64,000 nt of DNA from Diabrotica undecimpunctata (GCF_040954645.1 NC_092813.1:19722235-19786234), one strand, 5' to 3'; shown: positions 21,403 through 34,058, counted from the first letter of the stretch. Translations and numbers: made by a program. Notes: generated by a model from the sequence alone, not told the origin.

Positions 21403-24092
21403 TGCCAGTACAGTTGGACCAGCTAAAGATGGGATCGTGGAATTCGGGCGGGATTCGTTTGAAACTTAACATCCTTGACGAGTTTACCAACAGACTCGCT
21501 ATAGATGTCATGGCTCTTCAAGAGACCAAATAAGTCGAAAGAATTAAAACTAAAATTCCGGGCTATGTCATCTATAGAGACGATCACAGAGCGCGCGCAG
21601 GTGGCACGGCCATTATGGTAAGAGGGCAAATAGACCACTATCTAGTGCCCACACCACTTGGCCTGGCCACAATGGAAGCTACGATAGTACGAATCATTAT
21701 GCCTAACGAGACGCTGAAAATCGTTTCAGCGTATGTTAGGCCTAATGAGCCGATATTAAGAGAAGACCTTGATCTAATACTAGATTCTGATAAACCAACT
21801 GTAATTATCGGCGATCTGAACGCTAGATCGCCCAACTGGTACGACCGTGGAACAAATACGAACGGTAGACGACTCTGTGCCTATCTAGAAAATAAAAATA
21901 ACACCATTGTAGCGGGTCCTATAGACCCAACATGCTTTCACGGAGAACTTCCCTCACACATCGACATAGCAATTCTGCATAACACAGGGCAACAACATGA
22001 AATACAAACGGTAAATGAAGGCGACTCTACACACAATGTAATTGTCATGACCCTAGGCGCAGTGGAACTAAACCCACTGCAGCCCCACCAAACAAAGAAG
22101 ACAAACTGGCCAAATTTTAGAAGAGTAATAAGCGAAAATATCGGAGCAATTCCGACTATTAACAACATAGAAGAACTCGAAGGAAGCATCATAAAACTAG
22201 AGCAAACAATGATAAATGCCATTGAGGCCAGTACAAAAACAGAAAACACAATAACACCAAAAGGCAGATTCGATGAAATCTCAAATGAGCTAAAAGATCT
22301 CATTAAAGAAAAGAACAGGAAAAGAAGAAGAGCACAAAGAACTAAAAATCAAGAAGATAAAAGAATTGCTAATAAGTTAGACAGGGAAGTCAAAAGAAGA
22401 CTAAATGAGCACAGAAGCGAACAATGGGACAAATATATCCAAGAACTAAATCCAAACCAATCCGCATTCTGGAAAGTATCAAAAATACTAAGAAAGGATA
22501 AAAAACCCATACCACCATTACACGGAACAAATGGCAGAGTATTTACTGATCAGAAAAAATCGGAAGTAATGAGAGAAACACTCGAAACCAATAATACGCA
22601 AAATTTTCACCCGGCAGAAGACCTAGACTTCACGGAGGAAGTAGAAAGAAGCGCTAGACGCTTAAGAAGAAGAAAAGGCATAATAGGCCTAGAGCATACA
22701 AGTCCGGAAGAGATAAAAGATCTAATCAAAATATTAAATCCCAAAAAAGCAGCAGGTCCTGATAAAATCACAAACAGGGCAATAAAAAATGTACCAAACA
22801 AGATCATAGTGTACATTGCTAACATAATAAATGGAATATTGTGATACTTTCCAGACAGGTGGAAAGAGGCGGAAGTAATAATGATTGGAAAGCCGGGAAA
22901 AGATGGGAGTTTTCCACAAAACTATCGACCTATAAGCTTACTATCATGTTTAAGCAAAATAGCCGAAAGAATAATCTTAAAAAGACTACAAACAGAGTCT
23001 GAAGCAATCGGTATGATTCCAGAAGCACAGTTTGGTTTTAGATCCAGGCACTCTTGTGAACTACAAGTGCTCAGATTAACGGAATTCATCACCAAAGGTT
23101 ACAACGAAAAAATGTACACAGCTGCAGCTTTCCTCGATGTTAGTAAAGCATTTGATAGAGAATGGCACAAAGGCCTACTATACAAAATGAATCACAGCGG
23201 ATACAGTGAGGCGATGACATGTTTTCTTGTGTCATACCTAGCAAACCGGAGATTCCGAGTTCGTATAGGGTCTACCCTATCCGAGGTCGGGACTCTGGAG
23301 GCTGGTGTGCCTCAGGGGGCTGTGTTGTCACCTTACCTGTATACCATATATACAGCAGATACACCCAGCAACTACAAAACAATGCTTAGCTTGTATGAGG
23401 ACGACACAGCGCTAGCAACTAGCAATAGGAACATAACCTTTGCAACAAGAAACCTACAACGCTCTCTAAATCGGCTATATGCATGGTGCATAAAGTGGAA
23501 AATCGCACTTAATCCGGATAAAACATAGGCCGTCATGTTCAGAAAACGAAGACAAATACCCAACATGCAACTAAATTTAGCAAATGAAGACATAGAATGG
23601 AGCAATCAAGCTAAATACCTAGGACTGACCCTTGATCACAAGCTCACATTCACAGAACATGTAAACCAAGCAGTGCATAAAGCTAAATTAACAAAGATAC
23701 AACTTGCCTCACTAATAGGTAAGAAAAGCAAATTAAACTTCTGGACGAAGATGAGGGTAGCAAATAGTATAATACCTCCAACGCTAACTTACGCATCAGC
23801 AGCATGGGGACACACGTGTAAAACAAACAGAAAGAAACTACAAGTAGCACAAAATCAGCTAATCAGAGATGCACTAAATGTACCAAGATATATACCTCTA
23901 CGGTACCTATATAGAGACACAAAACAGAAAAGAATTCTTTACACCATGAACGAAAGAGCACATGACATCTTCAATGAAATAAGAAACCACCCCAACAGAA
24001 AGCTGCGTGAGCTAACAGATTATGATGAAAACATTAGGACGACACATAGGCGGCCTAAACAACAGATAGCAGGATATGTCCCAGTAGCATAA
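21402..24092 (+). pseudogene. LINE ORF2 (copy 2): AP endonuclease and reverse transcriptase, three nonsense codons
   Basis: One continuous frame of 896 codons with no frameshift. It is interrupted by TAA at 21531-21533 (after QETK), TGA at 22842-22844 (after NIINGIL) and TAG at 23526-23528 (after NPDKT). Endonuclease: WNSGGI, QETK, GGTAI, SAYVRP, GDLNARSPNW, HIDIAILHN. RT: KKAAGPDKI, FPQNYRPISLLS, AQFGFRSRHS, FLDVSKAFDREWH, GVPQGAVLSPYLY, then LYEDDTALA, where the family has YADD (Ala to Glu next to the catalytic Asp pair), and KYLGLTLDHKLTF. The C-terminus ends QQIAGYVPVA. Copy 1 reads Leu and Gln at the first and last stop positions. AlaGlu and the stops indicate inactivity. Confidence 0.92.
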
Positions 24093-24379
24093 ACATAGTA
24101 AAGACAAAGATAGGCACAGACTAGTCGAAGACAACGCGGGTTAGAGGTAGGAAAAAAAAAAAAAAGGTAACAACTGGGGTCTGGCATTTTAGAGTTCCAG
24201 ACACCAGGAATTACCACCAAAAAAATATATTTAGCTTTAAGTTCTAGTTTTAGATAAAAATTCGATAGAAGACCCTCTAATTTCCGCGAACGAATTATAG
24301 TGACAATGAATTATATATTCATAACCCGGGCGCGATATAATACGTGATACTGATCCCTATCACAGCACACAGGTATACA

Positions 24380-24660
24380 CGCGAATGAATGGTATAAAGA
24401 GAGCCGTCTGCCCTCTTTGTACAGCCAACTTGTTGGGTTAGGCCCTTATGGCAGGTCCAATTTAAGAGACCAGCGCGCGACCCCTGAGCATCGAGGCCAT
24501 GTGCGACAAGCATGGGCTCGGTGGCCAGACCGGTCGGATACTCAGCCGGCGAGGAGAACAAATTAACTTTTGCCAAATCGGCGGCTGAGTGTCCGAACAC
24601 ACACATTTCCCTGTACGGAGGGGCACCAATTACGGTTGGTGCTTCTCCGTGCAGGGGCAC
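24380..24660 (+). repeat. Structured 3' block, copy S2, with a 21-bp hairpin
   Basis: The same block as S1 and S3: stem 24541-24548 with 24582-24589 and loop motifs gaggagaaca and ttttgccaaatcg. It is followed by a strong hairpin, 24609-24629 pairing with 24636-24656 around ttacgg. All 21 positions pair if G.U is allowed, and the three wobble pairs are G.U only on the plus (LINE sense) strand. It sits about 300-560 bp after the ORF2 stop. Confidence 0.65.
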
Positions 24661-25009
24661 ATATTCTTTAGGGACATCAGGTCCAAAGTAATGCTCATGC
24701 CAAATTAAATTCAGTAAAGTAACTAGGGAGAAAAGCTCAAAGCTATCCCTTAATTTCAGGTGGCCTAACCACAACAATGTCGATACGGAGGTTTTTTCAT
24801 TACCCACATAGCCCGACGTAAAGTTCATAAGCCTTCTCTGCGTATGTCAGACGTAGTGAAGGGGTGGTGGAAAACCCTGGGGGTCAGATAGGTACCGATC
24901 CAGAATGATTAGCTCTTCTGGAGCGAGACCGGTTTGATCTTCGGACATGTGGATCCCACTGACTAGCAGTGGTATACACATGTCACTAGGGGTTGGTCAC
25001 ACGCCTCGC

Positions 25010-25019
25010 GTGTGTATGT

Positions 25020-25066
<47 letters not shown>
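25010..25066 (+). repeat. (TG)n simple repeat, possible LINE tail
   Basis: tgtgtatgtgtgtatg followed by about 20 TG dinucleotides. The conserved 3' region of copy 2 runs up to it and ordinary AT-rich DNA follows, so it may be the element's 3' tail. A simple microsatellite is the alternative. Confidence 0.6.
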
Positions 25067-25068
<2 letters not shown>

Positions 25069-25839
25069 ATCTTTATTTACTTGAATCCTAGATCTAAAGA
25101 ATACTTTAAACTAATATGGTTTAAATGATTTAAGGTTAAAAGCAAAAAATTACTGTTTTTTTTGCATTTTAAATGCAGAGCCATAGCCAAAGGTTACTTT
25201 GCCCCTCTTGATAAAATAACTTCTAATCGCTAGTTTTAACGTCACTACATAGCCTACTGATGCAATGTTAAGCACATATTTTGTTTAATTTTCTTTATCT
25301 CACAAAATAAATAAAAAAAGGAAATAATGTTTTTTAGAATTCATAGGAGAAAACTAAAATCTGTTTTGAATTATTTTAGTAAATTAAATTAAAATAAAAA
25401 AATATGATTAGGTACCTCTTAAAAACAAAACTAAAAACTAGAAAAGCAAAAATTCAATGAAAAACAGTGTGTCATAAGGTTTTAGAAACAAATATGTGAG
25501 GGAGGCTACACCATAATCGGTATAATATGCTGCGAATAATGATAATGATGACGATGATATATAGTAGCAGGTAAAATATATATTTTGCCCTTTGTTGCGA
25601 GCTATGATGACACCTTCTACCTTTAATTTACTGTTTATTCGCGTTAACTTAAAAACATCTAACTTCTCTTACAACCATATCAAAATAAAACTTATTTGTT
25701 TGATAGCATTTTTATTCTACAAAATTTATGAACTTACTTTCTTTCTCTTTTTTCTATTTAAATTATGTGTGTCCTCTCATCTAAAAGATAAAAAACTATC
25801 ACAGGTAAGACCAAGAGCAAGAGCTAGGGAAAACTGATG
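25067..25839. other. No recognisable gene
   Basis: AT-rich; a few open stretches of up to 80 codons, none with a motif. Short gataatgatgacgatgat run near 25540. Confidence 0.5.
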
Positions 25840-26480
25840 CACAGTTGAATTAAAGGACAATATTGAAACTGTAGAAAGCTTCACATATCTTGGAGTTACA
25901 TTAAATAAGGATGGAAGACAAGAACCATAAATTTAAAAAACAATAGTACAGGAAACAAAGCTGACATTTCTGAATACAATAGTACAAAACACACACTGGA
26001 GATTGAAAATCAGGATATACAAGACCATTATCAGACCAATAGTAGGTTATGAATGCGAGACATGGGTGATAACAAGAAGACACAAAACGAAATCTTGAAG
26101 TCTTCGAACGAAATGTCCTAAGGAAGATATTTGGACCTATTAACGAAAACGAGGTATGGAGATCCAGGTAAAACGATGAACTCTATTAACTGTTCAAAGA
26201 GGTACCGATCTCAAAATTCTATAAACTTCAGAGACTTCGATGGGCTGGTCATATAGTGAGAATGGAGACCGGAAGATTGCCAAAAAGAGCTAGTAAGAGA
26301 AAATAGGTAGAAAAATGCAAGACTTAAGACCAAAAGGAAGGCCACGGAAAAGGTGGGAGGATGAAGTGGCAGCGGGCATGCACAATTTGCTAGACATGAG
26401 ATCCTGGAAAAGACCACCGTGATACCAGCAAGGTTGGAGGTATAGTTTGAAGTAGGTCTAGGTTCGATTTGGGCTGTAGC
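25840..26480 (+). pseudogene. RTE-like LINE: C-terminal RT fragment
   Basis: Reads NIETVESFTYLGVTLNKDGR, then RLKIRIYKTIIRPIVGYECE, TWVITRRHKTK and, after frame breaks, RPKGRPRKRWEDEVAAGMHN and LLDMRSWKR. The last 320 bp match the insert at 12116-12445, from gatccaggtaaaacgatgaa to gatttgggctgtagc. This is the same family with a longer 5' extent. Stops and at least three frame breaks. It abuts a pogo-like fragment on the other strand. Confidence 0.75.
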
Positions 26481-26499
26481 ACCCTAAAAGTAAAGAATA

Positions 26500-27290
26500 C
26501 TGGTAGGTGCTCGTCTTCTGCTGTAGTGGAGGTCGCAGGTTCTTCGATTGAGTTATCAAAGCACACTCTTTTTAGGAGAAATGTTGATTTTTTGCGATTA
26601 TTTGTAATGTTAGTTGACAATGATCTTCTTGTTTTAAGTATTTGAAGAAACTTAGATTCTACAATATCTGTGTTTGAACTTCGAGGTATGACGGTTAAAC
26701 TTCCTGAACATTCAAAGGAAATATCCCACATTTGCGAAAATTGGATATCAAATTATCTTTGATGGTTGGTGTAATAATTTCTATTAATTTTGCTAACATT
26801 GGTTGAAAGTTTTTTCGGTTTTTAAATATCTGTATATTTAATGTCTTCTTTGGTATTTTTCAGTCCGATAACACTTTTTCCATGCTATTTTAACTAGGCG
26901 AAATAATGCCACGTCCAGAGTGTGTGCGATTGTGGGGTAAGCAAATTAGGATTGATTGGTTTTCTTGACGTCATTTTTAAGTGACTGAACTGTTAAATGC
27001 AAATGCAAAAAGGGTTTTCGCGTATAAGGATTTTCTTTCCTTCTAATTTTCTTAGACTGAGTATCATTTGAGGCTCTAGCCAATCAGTAAATATGATGCT
27101 ATCAAACCACCTAGAAAAACTAGTGTTATAGCGACGAACTGTTGGCCCATTTTCCGTCCACGTGGTCCACATCTTACTATCTGGATAAACAATATATGGA
27201 GACAACAGCTTTCCAGCCTCATTTCCTGCAAAGATGGAAATTTATGTCTTTGATGCGTCTTGAATTAATTTAGAATACTTGCAACCTTTC
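26500..27290 (-). pseudogene. pogo/Tigger-like transposase fragment
   Basis: Minus-strand translation from 27205 gives SPYIVYPDSKMWTTWTENGP, YNTSFSRWFDSIIFTDWLEP and LRKLEGKKILIRENP. This is the DDE_1 domain of pogo/Tigger transposases, where the second catalytic Asp (usually LIGDN) is lost (IREN). Further on, frame-broken parts resemble the later domain: LPHNRTHT, then LSDWKIPKKTL and FRKCGIFPLN near 26735. The N-terminal DNA-binding part is absent. Confidence 0.68.
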
Positions 27291-27379
27291 TTCACGGGCA
27301 CCCTCTTTTCCCCTGGATCAGTTGTAAGGTTTGTTTTGTCAAAATTCTATATGTTTTTTAAATGTACATCCAGTATTTC

Positions 27380-28690
27380 GGTCGCTAAATTTTCAAAAAA
27401 GCGTCGAGATATACCTGGATGTCTGGTAACAGCTAACTGTGCTCTAACAGCTAACATCTACAAACCTCTTGATAACACAATACAAGCTTTTTATACATTT
27501 GTAGATTTATCAAAGGCATTTAACATTGTTTTACATAAAATATTGCTAACTAAACTTGAAAAATATGGTATTAGAAGGCTTGCATATAATATCGTAGAAA
27601 GTTTTCTTCTAAACAGACAATAATATGTATATATATAGATCGAGAAATTGGTAAGGTAAGAATTATAACCTATGGAGACCCAGAGGGCACAGCCTTAGGA
27701 CCAATTTTTGGTAATATCTACATCGATGATCTATTCAGACTAAATATTACAGGTAAGATAATAAGCTTTGCAGATAACACAGCTATTTTCTATTATGCAA
27801 GTACATGGGGTAATTTACAACAAAAAGCCGAAACAGACTTTGCTACAATTTAGAAATGGTTTCAGTTTAATAAGCTCACCTTAAATGAAGATAAAACAAA
27901 ATATATGCCATTTACATCGTGTGTAAATAAACTTTCAAATCTTGTCTCATTATTGGTCGATGCAAAAAAATAAAATTCCATATACATACGAGATTAAATA
28001 TCTAGGTGTAATAATTGATAAACATTAACAATGGAGTACTCAAGCAAATAATAGGTATAGTAGTTAAATTAAGAGGGCTACTATCAAGATTAAAGTTGTT
28101 AAAACAATTTTTAGGATTAACTCATTTACGAATTCTTTATTATGCACGATTTGCGTTCTATAAACATTATTCAGAAGTGGCTAATTAGAATTGTTTATGG
28201 AAACATTTAAGATATTCTAGCGAGCTGTTGTATAATAAAAGTCAATTGTTAACTAAACGAAAAGTATTCTGTTACAAAGCCCTTATACATATACATGAAA
28301 AAAAAGATAATATTGAACTTTAACTATCAGGCTCATCAAACTAGATAAGCAAGGAAGAATACAATTTTACCTAAATGTAATAAAACCACACTCCAGAGAT
28401 ATGTTGTTTACATATGGCACAAATTATACAATTTATCTACAAGACAATTTAAAACAAATTAGAAATTATAAAAAACATAGACATAAATGTGAAACAATGG
28501 ATTAAAAACAAAACAACACAATGCTATAAAAGAGCTGATTAATGGACAATAGTAATAAGTCATAAATATCTAAATAGACTTTGATTATCAACTAAAACAT
28601 TTGTTGAATTTACTGCAGTTAATATCAGGTACTTATTGTGTACTCACAGTTGTGTCAGTGTTATATTAAAATTAAAATCATTGTATTTCT
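27380..28690 (+). pseudogene. CR1/Jockey-type LINE: RT fragment
   Basis: The RT palm is clear: TFVDLSKAFNIVLHKILLTK (27495), EKYGIRRLAYNIVESFLLNR, GDPEGTALGPIFGNIYIDDL (27675), then SFADNTAIFYY (27765), where FADD has become FADN. KWFQFNKLTLNEDKTKYMPF follows. The C-terminal part (about 28000-28560) is only recognisable across frames: KYLGVIID, LRGLLSRLKLL, THLRILYYA, LLTKRKVFCYKALIHIHE. Many stops. It points toward a related LINE on the opposite strand at 29100-31950. Confidence 0.75.
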
Positions 28691-29099
28691 GTAAGTAGCA
28701 TATATAACTTACTCTATATATACAATTAATAATAATAGAGTTTAGTTATAACAAAAAAATTGCATTACAATATAAATTTACATATTTTATACAATATATA
28801 AATAAACTCAGTTTCTCACAGAAGTTGTGTGTCACATGGACTATGACTTGTAAGTGAGGGTTGAATTTTTTTAACATATTTTTATCGCACAAATCACAAT
28901 TATAAAAAATTTAAAGTAGTAACATGCAAACTGTTGACAAATTATAATTAGAAAAACATAAAATTTAAAAATATAATATTTATTTGAAATTTTAGCTAAT
29001 GAACACTTGTTCATAGTTTATATCTATTACCATAGATCCATTGTTTTTTTTTTTATTTTTTATAGTTGTGTATGTTTTTGATGGTAGATGGTAGACAAT
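28691..29099. other. No gene; AT-rich spacer between convergent LINEs
   Basis: AT-rich with a TATA-like run at 28715-28800 and T-runs at 29042-29056. Likely the 3'UTR remains of the two LINEs that meet here. Confidence 0.4.
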
Positions 29100-31950
29100 G
29101 AAATATTTTTGGTCCCAAAAAATCAATGCAACATTGACCAATGGCTTTTCCCTTTTTTTACTAATATCGTTAAATTTCTGTTTCTAGTTTGATATGTATG
29201 GTGGGTACAATTTAGAAATGATTTCTCACGGTGTAAATATAATAACGATTTGTAGGAGTGCAACAAGCTTAAATCCATGAAATGACTGTCTGTAAATAAT
29301 TTGTCTACTAAAGATCTTATACCTCTTCTATATATTATTCTAATGATCCAATTTTGTTTAATGCAGGAATATAGCGACAATGCGCTGTCCTGAGTTTTGC
29401 ATTCGGTTAGGAAACCATGTTGAGGTTTTATTACCCAGGACCTCCACATGAAGAGCATTTGGCTGATAGTTGTGCCTCTATCGCGCATCAGAGTGCTATA
29501 GGGGAGAAAGGGATGGTCTGGAGCATTGGAGCGTGGTGGGGTGACTCCTATTTTTACTCGAGTTAACACACTCCGCTCCAATCAATTGTTACACACGAAC
29601 GTAATTCTTAGGAGTGAACATTTCTGACAGGCTAGGTTTCATTAAATTGCTTGCATTTTGTTTAACGTTTAGATTTTTAAGATGAGCGTTGTAGACTTCA
29701 CCACATTCAATAATCTCATAGACTAATTGTGATTGTACTAGAGAATAGTATAAAATCTGCATGTGGTGAACATCCAGGAAAATCTGAAGATATTTGAATT
29801 TTGGAAGTAAACCTCTTATTTTTACGTAAACCCTACATATTTGATATGATGATTCCATTTTAGGTGTCTGACTATTACAATACCAAGGTACTTAATGTTT
29901 TCTGCTTCTTGAACTGTTATATCATTGTCAATTTGAAGTTGGTTGAGGTTTGGTTACCAAGGGGTGTATGATGAAAGTCCATTTCGACATATCCCTTTAA
30001 CTTTTTCCAATTTGCTATAAAAAGTGGCTGTATCGTCAGCAAAACATGATCTGACCTGAATAGTAAATAAAAACGGTCCCAACACCGTTCCTCGCGTGAT
30101 TCCGTAAGTCACAATTCTGGTCATGATGATATTACCATCTACAGTTACCTTTTGCTATCTGTCATTTAATAAGCTGTCTAACACTCTAACAATTTGAAGG
30201 CCACACCTCTGATGCCGTAATTGTTTAGTTTATGTAACAATATTTTGTGCTTTACAGTATCAAATGTTTTAGAGGGATCTTGAAATATGCATAAACAACT
30301 TTTTTACTATCTAAAGAATTGTAAATATTTTTTATCAATTTAAAATTGCATCTTCTGTGGACCTTTCCTCTCTCAAGCCATATTCACTTTCAGATAATAT
30401 ATTATGTTTTTTTTTAAAAATTATTTTTTTCGAGACTCGAATCCAAGCTTATTGATCTGCAGTACTCAAATTCACTACGATCTTCACCTTTAGAAAGTTG
30501 TTTAATGACACCTGTTTTTAATATGGTTTCATGGTTTAGCAATTTTTTCCGGAACTTCTTTTAACATTTCTGATCTTAGGGTATCTATACCTAGCGATTT
30601 TTTATTTTTTAGTATATTTATAGTATTTATGACTTTAACTTCATTCGTTGGAAATAAATATATGCTATTTTTTACGTACTCGTACAACATAATTGAAACG
30701 TGAATTAATTATCAACATATTTGTTTGCTCAAGACACTGAAATAGTTAATAAATAGATCTGCAATTTTTTCGTGATCTGTTATTAAACTATCATCTGTCC
30801 TTATCTGTTCAATTTCTGTTTTAACTACTGTTCCACCATAAAATTTTTGACACATGTCCAAAAAGCCATTGAAGTGCAAGTAGTTTTATCAATTAAGTTA
30901 TTGAAATATTTCTTTTTTGCTTTTGTTAATAATCTGCTAAGATAATTTTTGGATAATTTATATTCATTACTGATATTCATATCACTTAGATTTTTTTGTA
31001 TAAATTATTTTTTTCCTCAATAGCTTTTAATAATTCTACATTAATCCAAGGTTTCTTATTTTTTGATTTTTTTTTTCGAATTTGTACTTCGTTAGTTGTT
31101 ATGTCAATATTTCGTTGTAATGTATTGACAAACTCCTCAGTTGTATAATGCATGTTTGTGGAATTATAAACAGAGATCCAATTTTCGTCTTTTAAATTAG
31201 GTTTAACTGTATGTAATCAGTGTGTTTGTTGAACTTTGCGTTCTTTTGTTTCTTTTGGTACTAACTGAAGAGTTGAATTTTTTTTACTTTGACGTCTTCT
31301 GATTTGGTTTGTATATGATACATGTCCATGTATGTTAAGTAAGTTTTTATAATCTGATACATAGTCATAATAAGTCGATATTAATATCTCCTGCAAAAAT
31401 ATTAATGTCCGATCTTTTTGTATAGCGTAAATAATTGTTAATACAATAGTTAACTACCTTTGGTCATGAGCTTGGTGATCTGTATATAGAAACGAGTTTG
31501 ATATTTTCATTTTTTCCGTAGATTTTCAATTCGGCTTCTGTCATTTCAATAATGTTGTATTCATTAGTTTAGATTGTTTTTACATATACAATAACACCAT
31601 CATTTCTGTTTAAGTTAAGTTTACTATATATGAGTTCGTATTAGTGTATTTGAAATATATTGCTATCAAGGAGCTGTAAAGTTTCCGTTAAAATAATAAT
31701 TTCAAAATGAGATGTAAATTGATTTAAAAAAAGTATAAATTCGTCCAAACTTTTTTGGGATGCTTCGGATATTCATATGCAGTATTTTTATGAGTAAATT
31801 ACTATTTTTACTAATATGATTGAATTCTAATATTGTATTGATTGTTTAACCTTTAATATTATTGTTATTTTAATCACGTATAAATGGATCCTTGTTCAAA
31901 CAAGTAGGCATATTATTATTAAATACACCTATTTATTAGATGAACGTAAC
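29100..31950 (-). pseudogene. CR1/Jockey-type LINE ORF2: endonuclease and RT remnants
   Basis: Minus strand, right to left. The endonuclease is at 31800-31200 (FEIIILTETLQLLDSNIFQ, YSKLNLNRNDGVIVYVKT, AELKIYGKNENIKLVSIYRS, INIFAGDINIDLL). A linker follows (NYLSRLLTKAKKKYFN near 30930), then RT at 30400-30000 (STEDAILN, LCIFQDPSKTFDTVKHKILL, HKLNNYGIRGVAFKLLE, CFADDTATFYSKL). The C-terminal part lies at 29880-29110 (IDNDITVQEAENIKYLGIVI, QNWIIRIIYRRGIRSL). FADD is intact, but the first motif has QDPSKTFD for LDLSKAFD. Frames break often. A GC-rich stretch of about 150 bp (29430-29590) interrupts the C-terminal part and looks inserted. Confidence 0.75.
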
Positions 31951-32519
31951 CTAGAAAAGTGCCTTAACTTGTGGAGCTGGTTCTCAGTAGACTTATTCTT
32001 CACTTCTTTTAATATATTCTTCTTTGTGTTATTACTCTTAATTGAATTTGATGGGTTTTTTGGGCGTTCCCATTGGTTTTTCTGCAAATACTGGTATTTT
32101 TGCTTCAGTCGTCATCTTCAATAACTTTGAAAAACTGTGATTTCTTTCTGCCAAAAAATGTTGTAAAAGATTTTCTGGCGGGTCTTATGCTAGTTTATTT
32201 AGATTACTCAGAGTGCACGAGCAGTACTGCGGATGCGAACTAGCTTTACACCCACTTTAAAAATAAAAAAATGTGTGTATAAATTAGAAATAAGTAAAAA
32301 TATTTTAAGTGGTTTTTGACACTGATTTAAACAATTGATAAATTTTTCTTTGTTTACATGTAATATATTTTTAAGTCTCTTGCACAAGAGGTGCTACTTT
32401 TATAATAGCTCTACTTCCGTGAGTTTTTATGTTAAGTTAGTATGTAGTATGCTTTTTGGTTGTTGTAATCTATGTTAGCCTTGTTAATAAACAATATCTA
32501 GATTTAGCCATACGGCTCA
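31951..32519. other. No recognisable gene
   Basis: AT-rich. May hold the 5' remains of the LINE to the left and the 3' tail of the RT fragment to the right (aataaacaatatctag near 32490). Confidence 0.4.
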
Positions 32520-33180
32520 CACTCCCTCTAAGGAGAAAATTCACTCATCCCAGATACCTACGGTATCAAAAGGATTGAGCTCTGGTGGGACTCTTTCCGT
32601 GTTATCGAGCCCTAGGTGACTTGGTATGCTGGAGTATCTCCCAAAAACATTAGTACACGTCCGGACGTCGCGAGGAGTACAGTTTTCTGCAAGGCCTGGA
32701 GATATTTATATAGAATCAGCTGTTTTTTGTTCTCTAAGAGGTTTTTGGGAATAACACCGATAGTAGATAGAATAATAGGTACTGTCTCTGTACTTTCCAT
32801 TCTCCATTGTCTTCTGATTTGTATTTCTAGATCTCTGTACTTGGCGATCTGTTTGTTGTACTTAGTATGCAGATTATTGTTGTTAGGTGTCACCACATCG
32901 ATTAGTGTTGTTTGTCTCATTAATTTATTAACTAGCACGAGTTCTGGTGGGTCAAACAAGTTATAGAATTAATTTGTTGCATCGTAAACTGCAAAATAAG
33001 GCAAAATCGTTAATTTTAAAAGATCTCCGATGAGAAAATAAGCTTTGAAAGAAAATACCATTATCTTGCAAATAAGTACCATGCAACAACCATCAAGAAA
33101 TACAACCTCGTCTAGCGAATCATAAAGTAATAACTGCACAACAAACATTATACTGCCTAAAGAGATGGAGTCGACTGACA
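32520..33180 (-). pseudogene. C-terminal fragment of a LINE RT with restriction-like endonuclease-type domain
   Basis: An open stretch of 115 codons (32959-32612) reads MFDPPELVLVNKLMRQTTLI, DVVTPNNNNLHTKYNKQIAKYRDL, then IQIRRQWRMESTETVPIILS and GVIPKNLLENKKQL. It ends VLMFLGDTPAYQVT. The layout (RPD-like site, LID(I/V)..P, KY.DL) is that of C-terminal endonuclease domains fused to RTs in R2/R4-like or related elements common in insects. The RPD motif is DPPE here. About 95 bp of 3'UTR follow (to 32520). Upstream (to 33180) the match is weak. Confidence 0.5.
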
Positions 33181-33199
33181 ATCAACACGAACAATTTTT

Positions 33200-33940
33200 T
33201 TGTTTCTAATCATGCTTCTTTTTCTTCGTCTCACAACTATATAATGTTAATTCACAAGATAGCCATGAAAATCAAGAGCAAGTATGGGAAACTGTTTAAT
33301 CTCACAAAATAGCAAAATGACAGCCCTTAAGATGATAAACAACTAAAACACACAATAACACTGTCTAATAGATTTGCTAGTTTAGATGAAGTACCTGATG
33401 AGACCAACCAAACCGAATCTGGTAAAGATAAAAAAGATGTTCAACGCCCATCCATTTTTGTTACAGATGTAAGTGGTATATGACCTCTTAGACATTTGTT
33501 AAAACAATATCCCCACTGGGATACTCCATCAAATGTTTTTATAATGATCAAGTAAAAATCCAGCCAATGATCTCTGAACATTCCCGGAACATAACCAAAG
33601 CACTTAATGAGAAAGACACCCACTATTATGCCTACCAAACAAAGGAAGAAAGAAAATTTAGAGTGGTGCTTCGTAATGTTCATCAAATAGTAGATGAAAA
33701 TGCTTAAAAACGTTAGAAAAAATGGAAAACGAAATAACCAATATTGCTAATATATATATAAGAATGGATCCAAAACGGCGCTTTTACTTTTTTATGTAGA
33801 ACTAAAAACTAAATAAAATAATAAAGAGATAGAATATCCAAGAAATCTAAATTTTTCTCGACGAGAAGAAAATTGATGTTATGATCATATCAAAAGCTCA
33901 TCTAACAGACAAAAATTATATTAAAATTTCAAAATACATT
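33200..33940 (+). pseudogene. LINE gag fragment joined to an endonuclease start
   Basis: NRFASLDEVPDETNQTESGK and DKKDVQRPSIFVTDVSGI (33370-33480), then KIQPMISEHSRNITKALNEK and DTHYYAYQTKEERKFRVVLR (33560-33690). This is the pre-knuckle domain of a Jockey-type gag. No zinc knuckle follows. Instead [20 protein letters not shown] at about 33855 is the start of an AP endonuclease (ETH replaced by KAH). The knuckles and ORF2 start are therefore deleted. The fragment is cut off by the (TA)n tract at 33944. Confidence 0.65.
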
Positions 33941-33941
33941 G

Positions 33942-34058
<117 letters not shown>

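Larger units (their letters stand above)
19124..25066 (+). mobile_element. Jockey-like LINE, copy 2 (essentially full length)
   Basis: 5'UTR 19124-19584, ORF1 19585-21402, ORF2 21402-24092, and a long 3' region with a structured block and a 21-bp hairpin, ending in or near a (TG)n tract at 25010-25066. Comparison with copy 1 defines the first base (A at 19124) and shows shared 5'UTR, both ORFs and 3'UTR. The 3' limit is an inference from the simple-repeat tail; no target-site duplication was identified. ORF1 has frameshifts and ORF2 has three stops, so this copy is inactive but only lightly damaged. Confidence 0.85.
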
